Part shown: piece after piece, positions 42,671 through 51,984 of the stretch | Position numbering within the stretch: the stretch's first letter is position 1 | Layout of the letters: each line of letters starts with the position of its first letter | From: Promicromonospora sp. Populi | GTDB lineage: Bacteria; Actinomycetota; Actinomycetes; Actinomycetales; Cellulomonadaceae | Reading direction: 5' to 3' | NCBI RefSeq assembly: GCF_041081105.1 | Contig: NZ_CP163528.1 | Span: 4,030,001 to 4,094,000, forward strand | Length of the DNA stretch: 64,000 bases | Made by a program: the position numbers and the translations under genes | Notes under the pieces: model-generated | The model's database searches: none | The model's input: only the letters and a program-made list of their open reading frames with translations | Told to the model about the DNA's origin: nothing

Positions 42671-42687
42671 CATAGGAAACTTGTATG
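42671..42687. promoter_or_regulatory. LysR-box-like dyad upstream of first protease
   Basis: CATA-N9-TATG with a T-N11-A core lies 113 nt before the protease ATG and 43 nt after the LysR stop. This is a typical LysR-type site pattern, but short dyads arise by chance and no second copy was found upstream of the second protease. Confidence 0.3.
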
Positions 42688-42799
42688 ACCTCAGTGTGAT
42701 CTGGGCCTGAAGTCCATCTCCTCCTACAGTGACGCCACGGGTGAAAATCACCTGTGGGCGGACTATTCGCCCGCTGTACGACACAAGGAGTCGCTGGAG

Positions 42800-43924
42800 A
42801 TGAGACACACTTCCCTCCGGGCCGTCGCCGTGGCAACAGCCACCGTGGGCCTCTTTGCCGGCACCATCAGCGCCGTCGCTGCCGCACCGTCCGACGTCGA
42901 GGCCGCATCCTCGGGCTACGCGCCGGGCCTGGTGGCCGCCATGGAGCGTGACCTGAACCTGAGCACCGCTCAGGCCGTGGCGCAGCTCGAGGCGCAGGAG
43001 AACCTGGCCGTCACGCAGCAGGGCCTGGCCAAGTCGCTCGGCGCGACCTACGCCGGTGCCTGGGTCGAGGGCACGGACGCGCTGCACGTAGCCGTCACCG
43101 ATGCCACCGAGGCCGCTGACGTCCGTGCCGCAGGTGCCACTCCAGTGACCGTGGACAACTCGCTCAAGGCGCTCGACGCCTGGACGGCCGACCTGGACGG
43201 CGCGCTGTCCTCCTCCGACGTGACGACGTACCGCGTCGACGTGCAGACCAACCAGATCGTCGTCGACGTGGTCAAGGGCGCCGAGGCCGAGGTCGCAGCG
43301 GCCGTGGCCGCGGCGGGTGTGCCCGCCGACGCCGTCACCCTCGCGACTGCCACGGAGCGTCCCCGGACGCTCATCAACGTGATCGGCGGCAACGCCTACT
43401 ACATCGACAACGTCTCGCGTTGCTCGGTCGGCTTCTCGGCCACCGGTGGCTTCGTCACCGCCGGCCACTGCGGCGACGTCGGCAGCACCACCACGTCGCC
43501 GACCGGCACCTTCACCCGGTCGTCGTTCCCGGGCAACGACTACGGCTACGTCAGCACGGGCAGCGACGACGTCTCCGTGGGCGCCGTCAACAACTACGCG
43601 GGCGGCAACGTCGCCGTCCAGGGTTCGACGCCGGCCGCCGTCGGCGCCACGGTCTGCCGTTCCGGTTCCACGACCGGCTGGCACTGCGGCACCATCCAGG
43701 CCCTGAACGCCACGGTGAACTACGCCGAGGGCAGCGTCACCGGGCTGATCCGCACCAACGTCTGCGCCGAGCCGGGTGACTCGGGCGGCTCGCTGCTCGC
43801 GGGCTCGCAGGCCCAGGGCATGACCTCCGGCGGTTCGGGCAACTGCACCTCCGGTGGTCAGACCTACTTCCAGCCGGTGGGCGAGGCGCTGAGCGCGGCC
43901 GGTGTGTCGCTCGTGACCAGCTGA
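42800..43924 (+). CDS. Secreted S1 family serine protease (streptogrisin/alpha-lytic type) with pro-domain
   Basis: A 374-residue preproenzyme. A Sec signal peptide (residues 1-30, ending near AAAPS) and a pro-region with alpha-lytic protease-like pro-domain repeats (to about residue 190) precede a chymotrypsin-fold domain starting near [10 protein letters not shown]. The catalytic triad is His223 (TAGHCG), Asp247 (GNDYGY) and Ser328 (GDSGGS). Disulfide Cys are present around His223 and Ser328. It ends just after the catalytic domain. The leader AAGGAGTCGCTGGA before the ATG is repeated in the next gene, so the pair arose by duplication. A LysR gene lies upstream. Confidence 0.92.
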   Translation: MRHTSLRAVAVATATVGLFAGTISAVAAAPSDVEAASSGYAPGLVAAMERDLNLSTAQAVAQLEAQENLAVTQQGLAKSLGATYAGAWVEGTDALHVAVTDATEAADVRAAGATPVTVDNSLKALDAWTADLDGALSSSDVTTYRVDVQTNQIVVDVVKGAEAEVAAAVAAAGVPADAVTLATATERPRTLINVIGGNAYYIDNVSRCSVGFSATGGFVTAGHCGDVGSTTTSPTGTFTRSSFPGNDYGYVSTGSDDVSVGAVNNYAGGNVAVQGSTPAAVGATVCRSGSTTGWHCGTIQALNATVNYAEGSVTGLIRTNVCAEPGDSGGSLLAGSQAQGMTSGGSGNCTSGGQTYFQPVGEALSAAGVSLVTS

Positions 43925-43958
43925 TCCCGTAGGCGCTGGACGCCGACGGTCATATCGG

Positions 43959-43999
43959 GCCGCAGGGCAGGTAGGGGGTTCCCTTACCTGCTCTGCGGC
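43959..43999 (+). terminator. Hairpin terminator after first protease
   Basis: A 15-bp stem with one G-U pair (left arm 43959-43973, right arm 43985-43999) and an 11-nt loop, 35 nt after the stop. It separates the two protease genes into independent transcription units. Confidence 0.65.
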
Positions 44000-44115
44000 A
44001 TGTCCGCATATTCCTCCGATATGCCCTAATCGGTATCTGTGAGTTTCCTGAGGGCGACCCTACGCTTTGCCGCACTGGGTGAATCCATTGCCCCGACGAC
44101 AAGGAGTCGCTGGAC

Positions 44116-45564
44116 ATGAGACGCACATCCTTCAGAGCGATCACCGTGGCTACAGCCGCGGCGACGCTTCTCGCCGGCAGCATCACCGCTGCAACCGCAA
44201 GCGCAGCCGCCGGATCCGACAAGCCAGAGGTGTCCACGTACGCCCCCGGTTTGGTCGCCGCCATGGAGCGCGACCTTGGCCTGACCACCTCACAGGCCGT
44301 GGCTCGCCTCAAGACAGATGAGGTCCTGTCCGACAAGCAGCACACGATCGCCAAGACCCTCGACTCGGCATACGCCGGCGCGTGGGTCGAGGGCAGCAAG
44401 CTGTTCGTAGCCGTCACCGACCAGGCCGGAGCCGCGGACGTCCGCGCTGCCGGAGCGACTGCCGTCACCGTCGACCAGTCGCTCAGCCAGCTCGACCGGC
44501 TCGCTACGAAGGCCTACCGGGCCGCACCGACCGCCAAGATCGCCGCCACCTACGTGGACGTCGAGTCGAACGCGGTAGTCATGGAGGTTGCGGAGGGCGC
44601 CAAGGCTGCCGTCACCGCCGCCGTCCAGCGAGCAGGGGTCCCAGCAGGCTCCGTCTCCGTCGTCGAGGTGGCAGAGCTGCCCCGCACCTTCATCAACGTG
44701 ATCGGCGGCAACGCGTACTACATCGGCGGGTCCCGCTGCTCGGTCGGGTTCTCGGCCACCAGCGGCTTCGTCACCGCAGGCCACTGCGGCACCGTCGGCG
44801 CCACCACCACCTCGCCGACCGGCACCTTCCGCACGTCGTCCTTCCCGGGCAACGACTACGCCTACGTCAACACGGGCACCGACGACGTCCCCGTGGGCGC
44901 CGTCAACAACTACGCCGGCGGCACCGTCGGTGTCGCGGGCTCGACCGCTGCCGCCGTCGGCGCCACGGTCTGCCGTTCCGGTTCCACGACCGGCTGGCAC
45001 TGCGGCACCATCCAGGCGCTGAACGCCTCGGTCACCTACCCCCAGGGCACGGTCTCCGGGCTGATCCGCACCAACGTCTGCGCCGAGCCTGGTGACTCGG
45101 GCGGCTCGCTGCTCGCGGGTTCCCAGGCCCAGGGCATGACCTCGGGCGGTTCGGGCAACTGCTCGTCCGGCGGCACCACCTACTTCCAGCCGGTGGGCGA
45201 GGCGCTCAGCGCCGCGGGCGTCGCGCTGATCACCGGTGGTGGCGGCACTCCGACGGGTTGCGCGACCGAGGAGACGGCGTTCAGCGGTTCGCTGACCTCC
45301 GGCGCCTCGGCGTACGAGCCGACCAGCACCGGGTTCACGGCGTCTGCCGGCACCATCACGGGCTGCCTCGACGGGCCGAGCGGGGTCGACTTCGACCTCT
45401 ACCTCCAGAGGCTGAGCGGCAGCACCTGGTCCAACGTGGCCCAGGGCATCACCTCGGCCCCTGACGAGACCGTGAGCTACTCGGGCACGGCCGGGACCTA
45501 CCGCTGGCGCGTGCTCGCGTACTCCGGTTCGGGCTCCTACACGGGCGGGTACTCGACGCCCTGA
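44116..45564 (+). CDS. Secreted S1 family serine protease (streptogrisin type) with C-terminal beta-sandwich domain
   Basis: A 482-residue paralogue of the upstream protease. Signal peptide, pro-domain and catalytic domain have the same length, so the triad again falls at His223, Asp247 and Ser328. An extra C-terminal domain of about 105 residues follows a GGGGTPTG linker. Its pattern ([32 protein letters not shown]) matches bacterial pre-peptidase C-terminal (PPC-like) domains that help substrate binding or secretion. The ATG follows AAGGAGTCGCTGGAC. A family A hairpin follows the stop. Confidence 0.92.
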   Translation: MRRTSFRAITVATAAATLLAGSITAATASAAAGSDKPEVSTYAPGLVAAMERDLGLTTSQAVARLKTDEVLSDKQHTIAKTLDSAYAGAWVEGSKLFVAVTDQAGAADVRAAGATAVTVDQSLSQLDRLATKAYRAAPTAKIAATYVDVESNAVVMEVAEGAKAAVTAAVQRAGVPAGSVSVVEVAELPRTFINVIGGNAYYIGGSRCSVGFSATSGFVTAGHCGTVGATTTSPTGTFRTSSFPGNDYAYVNTGTDDVPVGAVNNYAGGTVGVAGSTAAAVGATVCRSGSTTGWHCGTIQALNASVTYPQGTVSGLIRTNVCAEPGDSGGSLLAGSQAQGMTSGGSGNCSSGGTTYFQPVGEALSAAGVALITGGGGTPTGCATEETAFSGSLTSGASAYEPTSTGFTASAGTITGCLDGPSGVDFDLYLQRLSGSTWSNVAQGITSAPDETVSYSGTAGTYRWRVLAYSGSGSYTGGYSTP

Positions 45565-45583
45565 TCCTCATCGCATGACGTGT

Positions 45584-45617
45584 CAGACGCCCAGGTCACC
45601 GGTGACCTGGGCGTCTG
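45584..45617. terminator. Family A hairpin between convergent protease and PAP2 genes
   Basis: A perfect 34-bp palindrome with 17-bp arms (CAGACGCCCAGGTCACC and its complement) and no spacer. It sits between convergent stops (45564 and 45632) and can serve both. It is the fourth member of the family in this window. Confidence 0.72.
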
Positions 45618-45631
45618 GCCCGTTCTGGGCC

Positions 45632-46612
45632 CTACGAGCCCTGGGGGCGCGCCGTCGACTGGCGGACCATGAGCAGCAGCGCGAACGAAGCCAGCGTCAC
45701 GGCCACGACCCCGAGCATCCCGCCCATGTACGCGGTGAGGTCACCGCCGGGCAGCCCCCAGTCGTAGCCGCCCACGCTACCGAGCGCGCCGACGGCGAGA
45801 ACCCCGGTGCCGACGGCGCCGACCAGCAGCAGGCCCACTGCGGTGGACGACCCCGGCTCCCCGCCGCGCCGCGGCTCGTCCAGGGACGAGGGCGAGCTCA
45901 GCGCGCAGACTCCCGCACTCCAGGCGAGCACCACGAGGATGGCGGCGGCGACGTCGGAGGGCCGGTGCCACTGCCCGATCAGGGTGGAGACGCCGGTGGC
46001 CGCCGTGTAGGCGGCGCCCGCCACCGCGACCAGCGGCCGCCAGCGCCGGGGCACCGCGATGAGCAGGCCCGCGGCGACGGACGCGGCGACAGTGGTGTGC
46101 CCGCTGGGGAGGGTGTTGATGTCGGCGCGCGCGGAGTCGAGCAGGGGCGGCCGATCGAGGATCACCTTGATCACCTGCGTGCTGAGGTTCGAGCCGGCCA
46201 CCAGGATCGCCACCTGCGCCGCGAGCCACCAGCGCCCGCGCGCCAGCGCCAGGACCACGGCGACCGCCAGGCCCAGCCCGACGAACGAGGTCGACACCAC
46301 GCCGAGCACGGGCCCGGCGAGCTCCATGAGCGCACCCTGCCCGGTCGCGGCGCCCTCGAGTGCGAGCTGGTCGACGCGCTGGCCGCTCTCCGAGGCGACG
46401 AACGTGTCCCACGTGGCCCACACGCCCCAGAGCGCGAGCACGGCGGCGGCCGCTGCCGCCAGGCGCGGCCCCACGCGGGGTCTGAGGCCCGCAGTCCGCC
46501 CCGGCATCGGGGTCCCGACGCTGGTCGGCGGCGGGTAACCCTTGGCCGTGCCGACGACGTGGCCTCGCGCGGGCTGCGGGACTTCTGGTGGCGGGAGGGT
46601 ACGGTCGGTCAT
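45632..46612 (-). CDS. PAP2 superfamily phosphatase, integral membrane
   Basis: A 326-residue membrane phosphatase with about six core helices plus a C-terminal pair. The PAP2 triad is present: KVILDRPP (K-x4-RP form), PSGHTT and the final QWHRPSD. Such enzymes dephosphorylate lipid phosphates such as undecaprenyl pyrophosphate or phosphatidic acid at the outer face of the membrane. The N-terminal 45 residues are Pro-rich and cytoplasmic. The ATG at 46612 is divergent from topA with 232 bp between them. Confidence 0.85.
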   Translation of the reverse strand: MTDRTLPPPEVPQPARGHVVGTAKGYPPPTSVGTPMPGRTAGLRPRVGPRLAAAAAAVLALWGVWATWDTFVASESGQRVDQLALEGAATGQGALMELAGPVLGVVSTSFVGLGLAVAVVLALARGRWWLAAQVAILVAGSNLSTQVIKVILDRPPLLDSARADINTLPSGHTTVAASVAAGLLIAVPRRWRPLVAVAGAAYTAATGVSTLIGQWHRPSDVAAAILVVLAWSAGVCALSSPSSLDEPRRGGEPGSSTAVGLLLVGAVGTGVLAVGALGSVGGYDWGLPGGDLTAYMGGMLGVVAVTLASFALLLMVRQSTARPQGS

Positions 46613-46844
46613 GATTCAACCGTAGGGGAGCGGCCTGCAGAGACCGTGTGGCCCGTGTGAGACTCTGTCCGATTTTCGGCCCGGCTTTCACGGCACGAGT
46701 GATTATCACCACGGTCATGCGAGACCACCGGGCAACCCGCCGCCCGCCCGGATAGGGTGCGATCCGTCGCGCCTGGCGTACCGTGAACTCTCCAACGCCG
46801 CTCGGCGCCCTCCCCCAGACCCCGCAGGAAGCAGGCAGGACCGC

Positions 46845-49658
46845 ATGTCCCAGGCACGCAAGCTCGTGATCGTCGAGTCGCCCACCAAGGCTCGCAAGAT
46901 CCAGAGCTATCTCGGCGACGACTACGAGGTCGAAGCCAGTGTCGGGCATATTCGCGACCTCCCGCAGCCCAAGGACCTGCCCGCGGAGATGAAGAAGGGT
47001 CCGTACGGCAAGTTCTCCGTGGACGTCGACAACGGGTTCGACCCGTACTACGTCGTGCACTCGGACAAGAAGAAGAAGGTCAGCGAGCTCAAGAAAGCGC
47101 TCAAGGAAGCCGACGAGCTCTTCCTCGCCACCGATGAGGACCGCGAGGGCGAGGCCATCGCCTGGCACCTGATCCAGGAGCTCAAGCCCAAGGTCCCGGT
47201 CAAGCGCATGGTGTTCCACGAGATCACCCGGGACGCGATCCTCCGGGCGCTGGAGAACACGCGGGAGCTCGACCAGGACCTCGTGGACGCCCAGGAGACG
47301 CGACGCATCCTCGACCGCCTGTACGGCTACGAGGTCTCGCCGGTGCTGTGGCGCAAGGTGCGGCAGGGCCTGTCCGCCGGCCGGGTGCAGTCCGTGGCGA
47401 CCCGGCTCGTGGTCGAGCGCGAGCGCGAGCGCATGGCGTTCGTCTCGGCGGACTACTGGGACGTGGCGGGCACCTTCGCAGTGGCGCCCGACGGCGGCGC
47501 GGCCGCCTCCGGCCAGCCCTCCTTCCGCGCCCGGCTCACCCAGCTCGCTGGCGACAAGGTCGCCTCGGGCCGCGACTTCGACGACCGGGGGCGGCTCAAG
47601 GTCCGCACCGGCGTGCGGCAGCTCGACGAGGCGACCGCGAACGCCGTCGTCTCCGGGCTGGCGGCTGCCGACTTCGCCGTCCGCAGCCTGGAGACCAAGC
47701 CCTACACGCGGCGCCCCGCCGCGCCGTTCACCACCTCCACGATGCAGCAGGAGGCGGGCCGCAAGCTGCGGATGTCGTCGCGCCAGGCGATGCGCACCGC
47801 GCAGGGCCTGTACGAGAACGGCTACATCACCTATATGCGTACCGACAGCCCTTCCCTCTCAAAGGAGGCGACGGACGCCGCGCGCCGGCAGGCCGCCGAG
47901 CTGTACGGGCCCGAGTACGTGCCGGGCGCTCCCCGCCTGTACCAGTCCAAGTCGAAGGGCGCCCAGGAGGCGCACGAGGCGATCCGCCCCGCGGGTGACT
48001 CCTTCCGTACCCCGGCGCAGGTCGCCAGTGAGCTGAGCGGCGACCAGTTCCGTCTGTACGAGCTGATCTGGAAGCGCACGGTGGCCTCCCAGATGGCCGA
48101 CGCGAAGGGCTCGACGGCTTCGGTCCGGCTCGGGGCCGTCGTCGTGGGCGGTGCGCAGGACGGCAACGAGGCGGTGTTCTCGGCGTCGGGCACGGTGATC
48201 TCGTTCCGTGGCTTCCTCGCGGCCTACGAGGAGAGCGCGGACGCCGACGCCGAGCAGAGCGAGGGCGCGGCGGCCAAGGAGGCGCGCCTGCCGACGATGT
48301 CGGAGGGCGACGCGCTGGTCGGCACCGACCTCGCCGCGGACGGCCACTCGACGGCGCCGCCTGCCCGCTACACGGAGGCGTCCCTCGTCAAGGCGCTGGA
48401 GGAGCGCGGCATCGGCCGCCCGTCCACCTACGCCGCGACGATCTCGACCATCCAGGACCGCGGCTATGTCATCACGCGTGGCCAGGCACTGGTTCCGACG
48501 TGGCTCGCGTTCGCGGTGATCCGCCTCCTGGAGGAGCACTTCGACCGGCTCGTCGACTACGACTTCACGGCCACGATGGAGGCCGACCTCGACCAGATCG
48601 CCGCGGGGTCGCGGGACCGGGTCGCCTGGCTGCGCGAGTTCTACTTCGGCGAGGCCCCGGGCAACATCGGCACGTCCGACCCGCTCGGCGTCGACAGCGA
48701 CGGCGGCGGTCTCCGCGCGCTCGTGGCGAACCTCGGCGAGATCGACGCCGCGGCGATCAACTCCGTGGACATCGGCGAGGGCATCCGGGTGCGCGTGGGC
48801 CGCTACGGCCCGTACATCGAGGACCTCGCGGCCGAGGTCGAGGAGGGCAAGACTCCGCCTCGCGCCTCCGTGCCGGACGATGTCGCGCCCGACGAGCTGA
48901 CCGTCGCCAAGGCCCGCGAGCTGCTCGCGGCCGGGGCCGACGACGGCCGTGTGCTCGGCCAGCACCCGGAGTCGGGGAACCCGATCGTGGCGAAGAACGG
49001 CCGCTACGGCCCGTACGTGACGGAGCAGATGCCCGAGCCGGAGCTCGACCCTGACCTGTCCGCCGCCGCGAAGAAGCGGGCGCTGGCCGCCCTGCCCAAG
49101 CCGCGGACGGCGTCGCTGCTCAAGACGCAGGCCCTCGACTCGGTGACGCTCGAGGACGCCCTGCAGCTCATGTCGCTGCCGCGCGTCGTGGGTGTGGACC
49201 CGGAGTCCGGGGAGGAGATCACCGCGCAGAACGGTCGCTACGGCCCGTACCTGAAGAAGGGCACGGACTCGCGCACCCTGCCGTCCGAGGAGGCCATGTT
49301 CACGGTCACCCTGGACGAGGCCGTGGAGATCTACAAGCAGCCCAAGCGGGGCCGCGGACGTACCGCGACGCCGCCGCTGCGCGAGCTCGGGGACGACCCG
49401 AACAGCGGTAAGCCGATCCAGGTCAAGGACGGCCGGTTCGGCGCGTACGTGACCGACGGCGAGACCAACCGCACCCTGCCGCGCGACGTCACGCCGGAGT
49501 CGATCACCGCGGAGCGAGCGATTGAGCTGCTCGCGGAGAAGCGCGCCCAGGGCCCGGCGAAGAAGCGCACCACCCGGACGACGACGGCCAAGAAGCCGGC
49601 GGCGAAGAAGGCCCCGGCCAAGAAGGCTCCGGCGAAGAAGGCATCGACCGCCAAGTAG
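46845..49658 (+). CDS. topA: DNA topoisomerase I
   Basis: A 937-residue type IA topoisomerase that relaxes negative supercoils. The TOPRIM domain begins at residue 6 (KLVIVESPTKARKIQSYLG) and contains DEDREGEAIAWHL. The active-site Tyr is Tyr330 (YITYMRTDS). C-terminal topoisomerase repeats (residues about 620-880; GRYGPYI, GRYGPYVTE, GRYGPYLKK, GRFGAYVTD) replace zinc fingers, as usual in actinobacteria. The tail is Lys/Ala-rich (AKKAPAKKA), a DNA-binding feature common in this phylum. The start at 46845 is standard. The stop is 5 nt before a large palindrome. Confidence 0.97.
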   Translation: MSQARKLVIVESPTKARKIQSYLGDDYEVEASVGHIRDLPQPKDLPAEMKKGPYGKFSVDVDNGFDPYYVVHSDKKKKVSELKKALKEADELFLATDEDREGEAIAWHLIQELKPKVPVKRMVFHEITRDAILRALENTRELDQDLVDAQETRRILDRLYGYEVSPVLWRKVRQGLSAGRVQSVATRLVVERERERMAFVSADYWDVAGTFAVAPDGGAAASGQPSFRARLTQLAGDKVASGRDFDDRGRLKVRTGVRQLDEATANAVVSGLAAADFAVRSLETKPYTRRPAAPFTTSTMQQEAGRKLRMSSRQAMRTAQGLYENGYITYMRTDSPSLSKEATDAARRQAAELYGPEYVPGAPRLYQSKSKGAQEAHEAIRPAGDSFRTPAQVASELSGDQFRLYELIWKRTVASQMADAKGSTASVRLGAVVVGGAQDGNEAVFSASGTVISFRGFLAAYEESADADAEQSEGAAAKEARLPTMSEGDALVGTDLAADGHSTAPPARYTEASLVKALEERGIGRPSTYAATISTIQDRGYVITRGQALVPTWLAFAVIRLLEEHFDRLVDYDFTATMEADLDQIAAGSRDRVAWLREFYFGEAPGNIGTSDPLGVDSDGGGLRALVANLGEIDAAAINSVDIGEGIRVRVGRYGPYIEDLAAEVEEGKTPPRASVPDDVAPDELTVAKARELLAAGADDGRVLGQHPESGNPIVAKNGRYGPYVTEQMPEPELDPDLSAAAKKRALAALPKPRTASLLKTQALDSVTLEDALQLMSLPRVVGVDPESGEEITAQNGRYGPYLKKGTDSRTLPSEEAMFTVTLDEAVEIYKQPKRGRGRTATPPLRELGDDPNSGKPIQVKDGRFGAYVTDGETNRTLPRDVTPESITAERAIELLAEKRAQGPAKKRTTRTTTAKKPAAKKAPAKKAPAKKASTAK

Positions 49659-49662
49659 CGGG

Positions 49663-49707
49663 CATCTATTGCAACTCCAGTTATAGTAACTGGAGTTGCA
49701 ATAGATG
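49663..49707. promoter_or_regulatory. 21-bp perfect palindrome upstream of second DUF234-like ATPase
   Basis: Arms 49663-49683 and 49687-49707 are perfectly complementary around TAG. It begins 5 nt after the topA stop and ends 8 nt before the ATPase GTG, touching the GGAGGG ribosome site. It is A/T-rich in a GC-rich region, which suits an operator better than a terminator, though it may serve as both. Confidence 0.55.
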
Positions 49708-49715
49708 GAGGGCGC

Positions 49716-51191
49716 GTGAGCACCACCCGCAAGCCCGCCGCCCTGAGTGGCCGCGCGCACGAATGGCGAGTCCTGAACCGCTTCGTAGGCCTGCCCGACG
49801 ACGGCGCCCGGCTCGGCCTGGTCTACGGGCGCCGTCGCCAGGGCAAGACCTTCATGCTCGACCTGCTGAGCAGCTCTACCGGTGGCTTCATGTTCACCGC
49901 GGCGCAGCAGTCGAGCGCACAGAACCTGCGGATGCTTGGGGCCGCGTACGCGCGATTCCTCGGGATCGGCGATCCCGTCAGCTTTGCGTCCTGGGAGGCA
50001 GCCTTCGATGCGCTCCTTCGCCTCGGGGAGCGCCGTGACGAGCCCACCGTGGTGGTGCTCGACGAGTTCCCGTTCCTCATGGAGACCGAGCCGTCGCTGC
50101 CGTCGCTGCTGCAGATCGGCATAGGCCCGACTTCGAGCGCCTTCCGCTCAGGCAAGACACGCCTTGTCCTGTGCGGCAGCGCGCTCACCACCATGCGACG
50201 GCTCCTCGTCGGGACTGCCCCACTGCGTGGTAGGGCAGTACTCGAGCTCGTCGTCCCTCCGTTCTCCTTCCGCGAGGCGGCGGCCTTCTGGAGCAACACC
50301 GATGACCCCGACCTCGCGTTCCGCGTCAACGCCCTGCTCGGCGGCACCCCGGCGTACAAGGACATGAGCGGTGGTGTCCCGACGTCATCCGACTTCGACG
50401 AATGGGTCGCGGACGGGCTGCTTGACCCGGCGTCGGCCCTCTTCCGCGAGGGCAACGTGCTGCTCTACGAGCAGCCTGGGCTGACCGACCTCGGTCTGTA
50501 TTTCTCGGTCCTCGGGGCTGTGGCGAACGGTGCGGCCAAGCGCAGCGAGATCGCCGGCATCCTGGGCCGACCGGACACTGCGCTGGGTCATCCGCTCGCC
50601 GTGCTGACCGAGCTCCAGCTCCTCGCACGCACTGAGGACGCCCTCCGCGCGCGCCGTCCGGTGTTCCGGATCAGCGAGCCCGTCATCCGGTTCCACCACC
50701 TCGTGATCCAGCCACGTGAAGCGACCCTCGCAGCGCACGGCGGGGCTCGTGTGTGGTCGGATGTCGCGGACACCGTGGCGAGCAAGATCTACGGTCCACA
50801 CCTTGAAGACCTGGCGCGGGAGTGGACCCTGACCCATGCGGTCGCCGAGTCGCTGGGCGGGATCGCGAACAAGGTGGATTCCGCGGTGGTCGCATGTCGT
50901 GAGCACCGGGCTGGTCACGAGATCGACGTCGTCGCCATCGAGGACCTTCCCGGCGAGAAGGCCCGGGTGCTCGCGATCGGCGAGGTCAAGGCCACCGAGA
51001 AGCTTGTCGGTGACGGCGAGCTCACCCGCTTGGCGCACCTGCGCGACCTGTTGCCATCCGAGAAGCGGGCTGACCAGGTACGGCTGCTCCTCTTCTCGCG
51101 CACCGGATTCACCAAGGAGCTCGACGCGACGGCCCGGACGCGCGACGACGTCGAGCTGATCGACCTGGCACGCCTGTACACGGGGGACTGA
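49716..51191 (+). CDS. AAA ATPase, DUF234/archaeal-ATPase-like (second copy)
   Basis: A 491-residue paralogue in fold of the ATPase at 4937. Walker A is GRRRQGKT (residues 38-45) and Walker B VVVLDEFPF (Asp116-Glu117). A winged-helix-like region lies at about residues 265-325, and a nuclease-like C-terminus reads GHEIDVVAIED with LAIGEVKATEK, the E-x-K pattern of PD-(D/E)XK enzymes. It starts with GTG and a strong GGAGGG. It splits topA from tmk-holB, so it is probably an insertion in a housekeeping block. Role is unknown. Confidence 0.8.
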   Translation: MSTTRKPAALSGRAHEWRVLNRFVGLPDDGARLGLVYGRRRQGKTFMLDLLSSSTGGFMFTAAQQSSAQNLRMLGAAYARFLGIGDPVSFASWEAAFDALLRLGERRDEPTVVVLDEFPFLMETEPSLPSLLQIGIGPTSSAFRSGKTRLVLCGSALTTMRRLLVGTAPLRGRAVLELVVPPFSFREAAAFWSNTDDPDLAFRVNALLGGTPAYKDMSGGVPTSSDFDEWVADGLLDPASALFREGNVLLYEQPGLTDLGLYFSVLGAVANGAAKRSEIAGILGRPDTALGHPLAVLTELQLLARTEDALRARRPVFRISEPVIRFHHLVIQPREATLAAHGGARVWSDVADTVASKIYGPHLEDLAREWTLTHAVAESLGGIANKVDSAVVACREHRAGHEIDVVAIEDLPGEKARVLAIGEVKATEKLVGDGELTRLAHLRDLLPSEKRADQVRLLLFSRTGFTKELDATARTRDDVELIDLARLYTGD

Positions 51192-51240
51192 GGCTTCGGT
51201 CCAGCCGGTCGATGTCGGTGGGCGCGGTTAGGGTTGCGGC

Positions 51241-51984
51241 GTGAACGCACCGGGCTACTTCATCTCTTTCGAGGGCGGCGAGGGGGTCGGCAAGTCGACG
51301 CAGCTCCGCCTCCTCGGCGGCTGGCTGGCCGACCTGACCGGCCGTGAGGTCGTGCTCACGCTCGAGCCCGGGGGCACCGCGCTGGGCAAGGAGCTGCGGG
51401 CGGCGGTCATGCACGGCCAGGACATGGGCCCGCGGGCCGAGGCGCTGATCTATGCGGCGGACCGCGCCCACCATGTGGAGACCGTGGTGCGGCCCGCGCT
51501 GGAGCGCGGCGCGGTGGTGATCACCGACCGCTATCTCGACTCGTCGATCGCCTACCAGGCGGGTGGCAGGGACCTGTCCGACGCCGAGGTGGAGCACCTC
51601 TCGCTGTGGGCCACCAAGGGCCTGCGGACGGACGTGACGATCCTGCTGGACCTCGATCCGGAAGCCGCCGCGGCCCGCCGTGCAGCGGCCGAGGGCAAGG
51701 GTGAGCTGGACCGCCTGGAACGCGCGGGCCTGGAGTTCCACACCCGGGTCCGGGACACGTTCCTCCAGCGCGCCGCGGCGGACCCGGAGCGCTGGGTGCT
51801 CCTCGACGCCTCCGCTCCGGTCGACGACATCCAGGGGCAGATCCGGGTGGACGTCGCGGCCCGGCTCGGCCTCACGCCGGTCGTCGTCGAGGCCGGGGAG
51901 CTCGCCGAGGCGGGCGGCTTCGCCGAGACCGGCGGTTATGTCGAGGCGGGCGGGCGCGCCGCCGTCGGCGAGGACCCCTCATGA
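51241..51984 (+). CDS. tmk: Thymidylate kinase
   Basis: A 247-residue enzyme that phosphorylates dTMP to dTDP. The P-loop is FEGGEGVGKST (residues 10-20), DR-Y motif TDRYLDSSIAYQ, and the LID region follows. The last 40 residues are an Ala/Glu/Gly-rich extension with near-repeats (EAGELAEAGGFAETGG) not needed for the fold. The GTG at 51241 is the accepted start. The stop overlaps the holB ATG (ATGA), the usual tmk-holB coupling. Confidence 0.94.
   Translation: MNAPGYFISFEGGEGVGKSTQLRLLGGWLADLTGREVVLTLEPGGTALGKELRAAVMHGQDMGPRAEALIYAADRAHHVETVVRPALERGAVVITDRYLDSSIAYQAGGRDLSDAEVEHLSLWATKGLRTDVTILLDLDPEAAAARRAAAEGKGELDRLERAGLEFHTRVRDTFLQRAAADPERWVLLDASAPVDDIQGQIRVDVAARLGLTPVVVEAGELAEAGGFAETGGYVEAGGRAAVGEDPS

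Noticed and set aside
51890..51975. Near-repeats in the Tmk C-terminus as a functional repeat domain
   Set aside because: Low-complexity Ala/Glu/Gly tail just before the holB overlap; probably drift.
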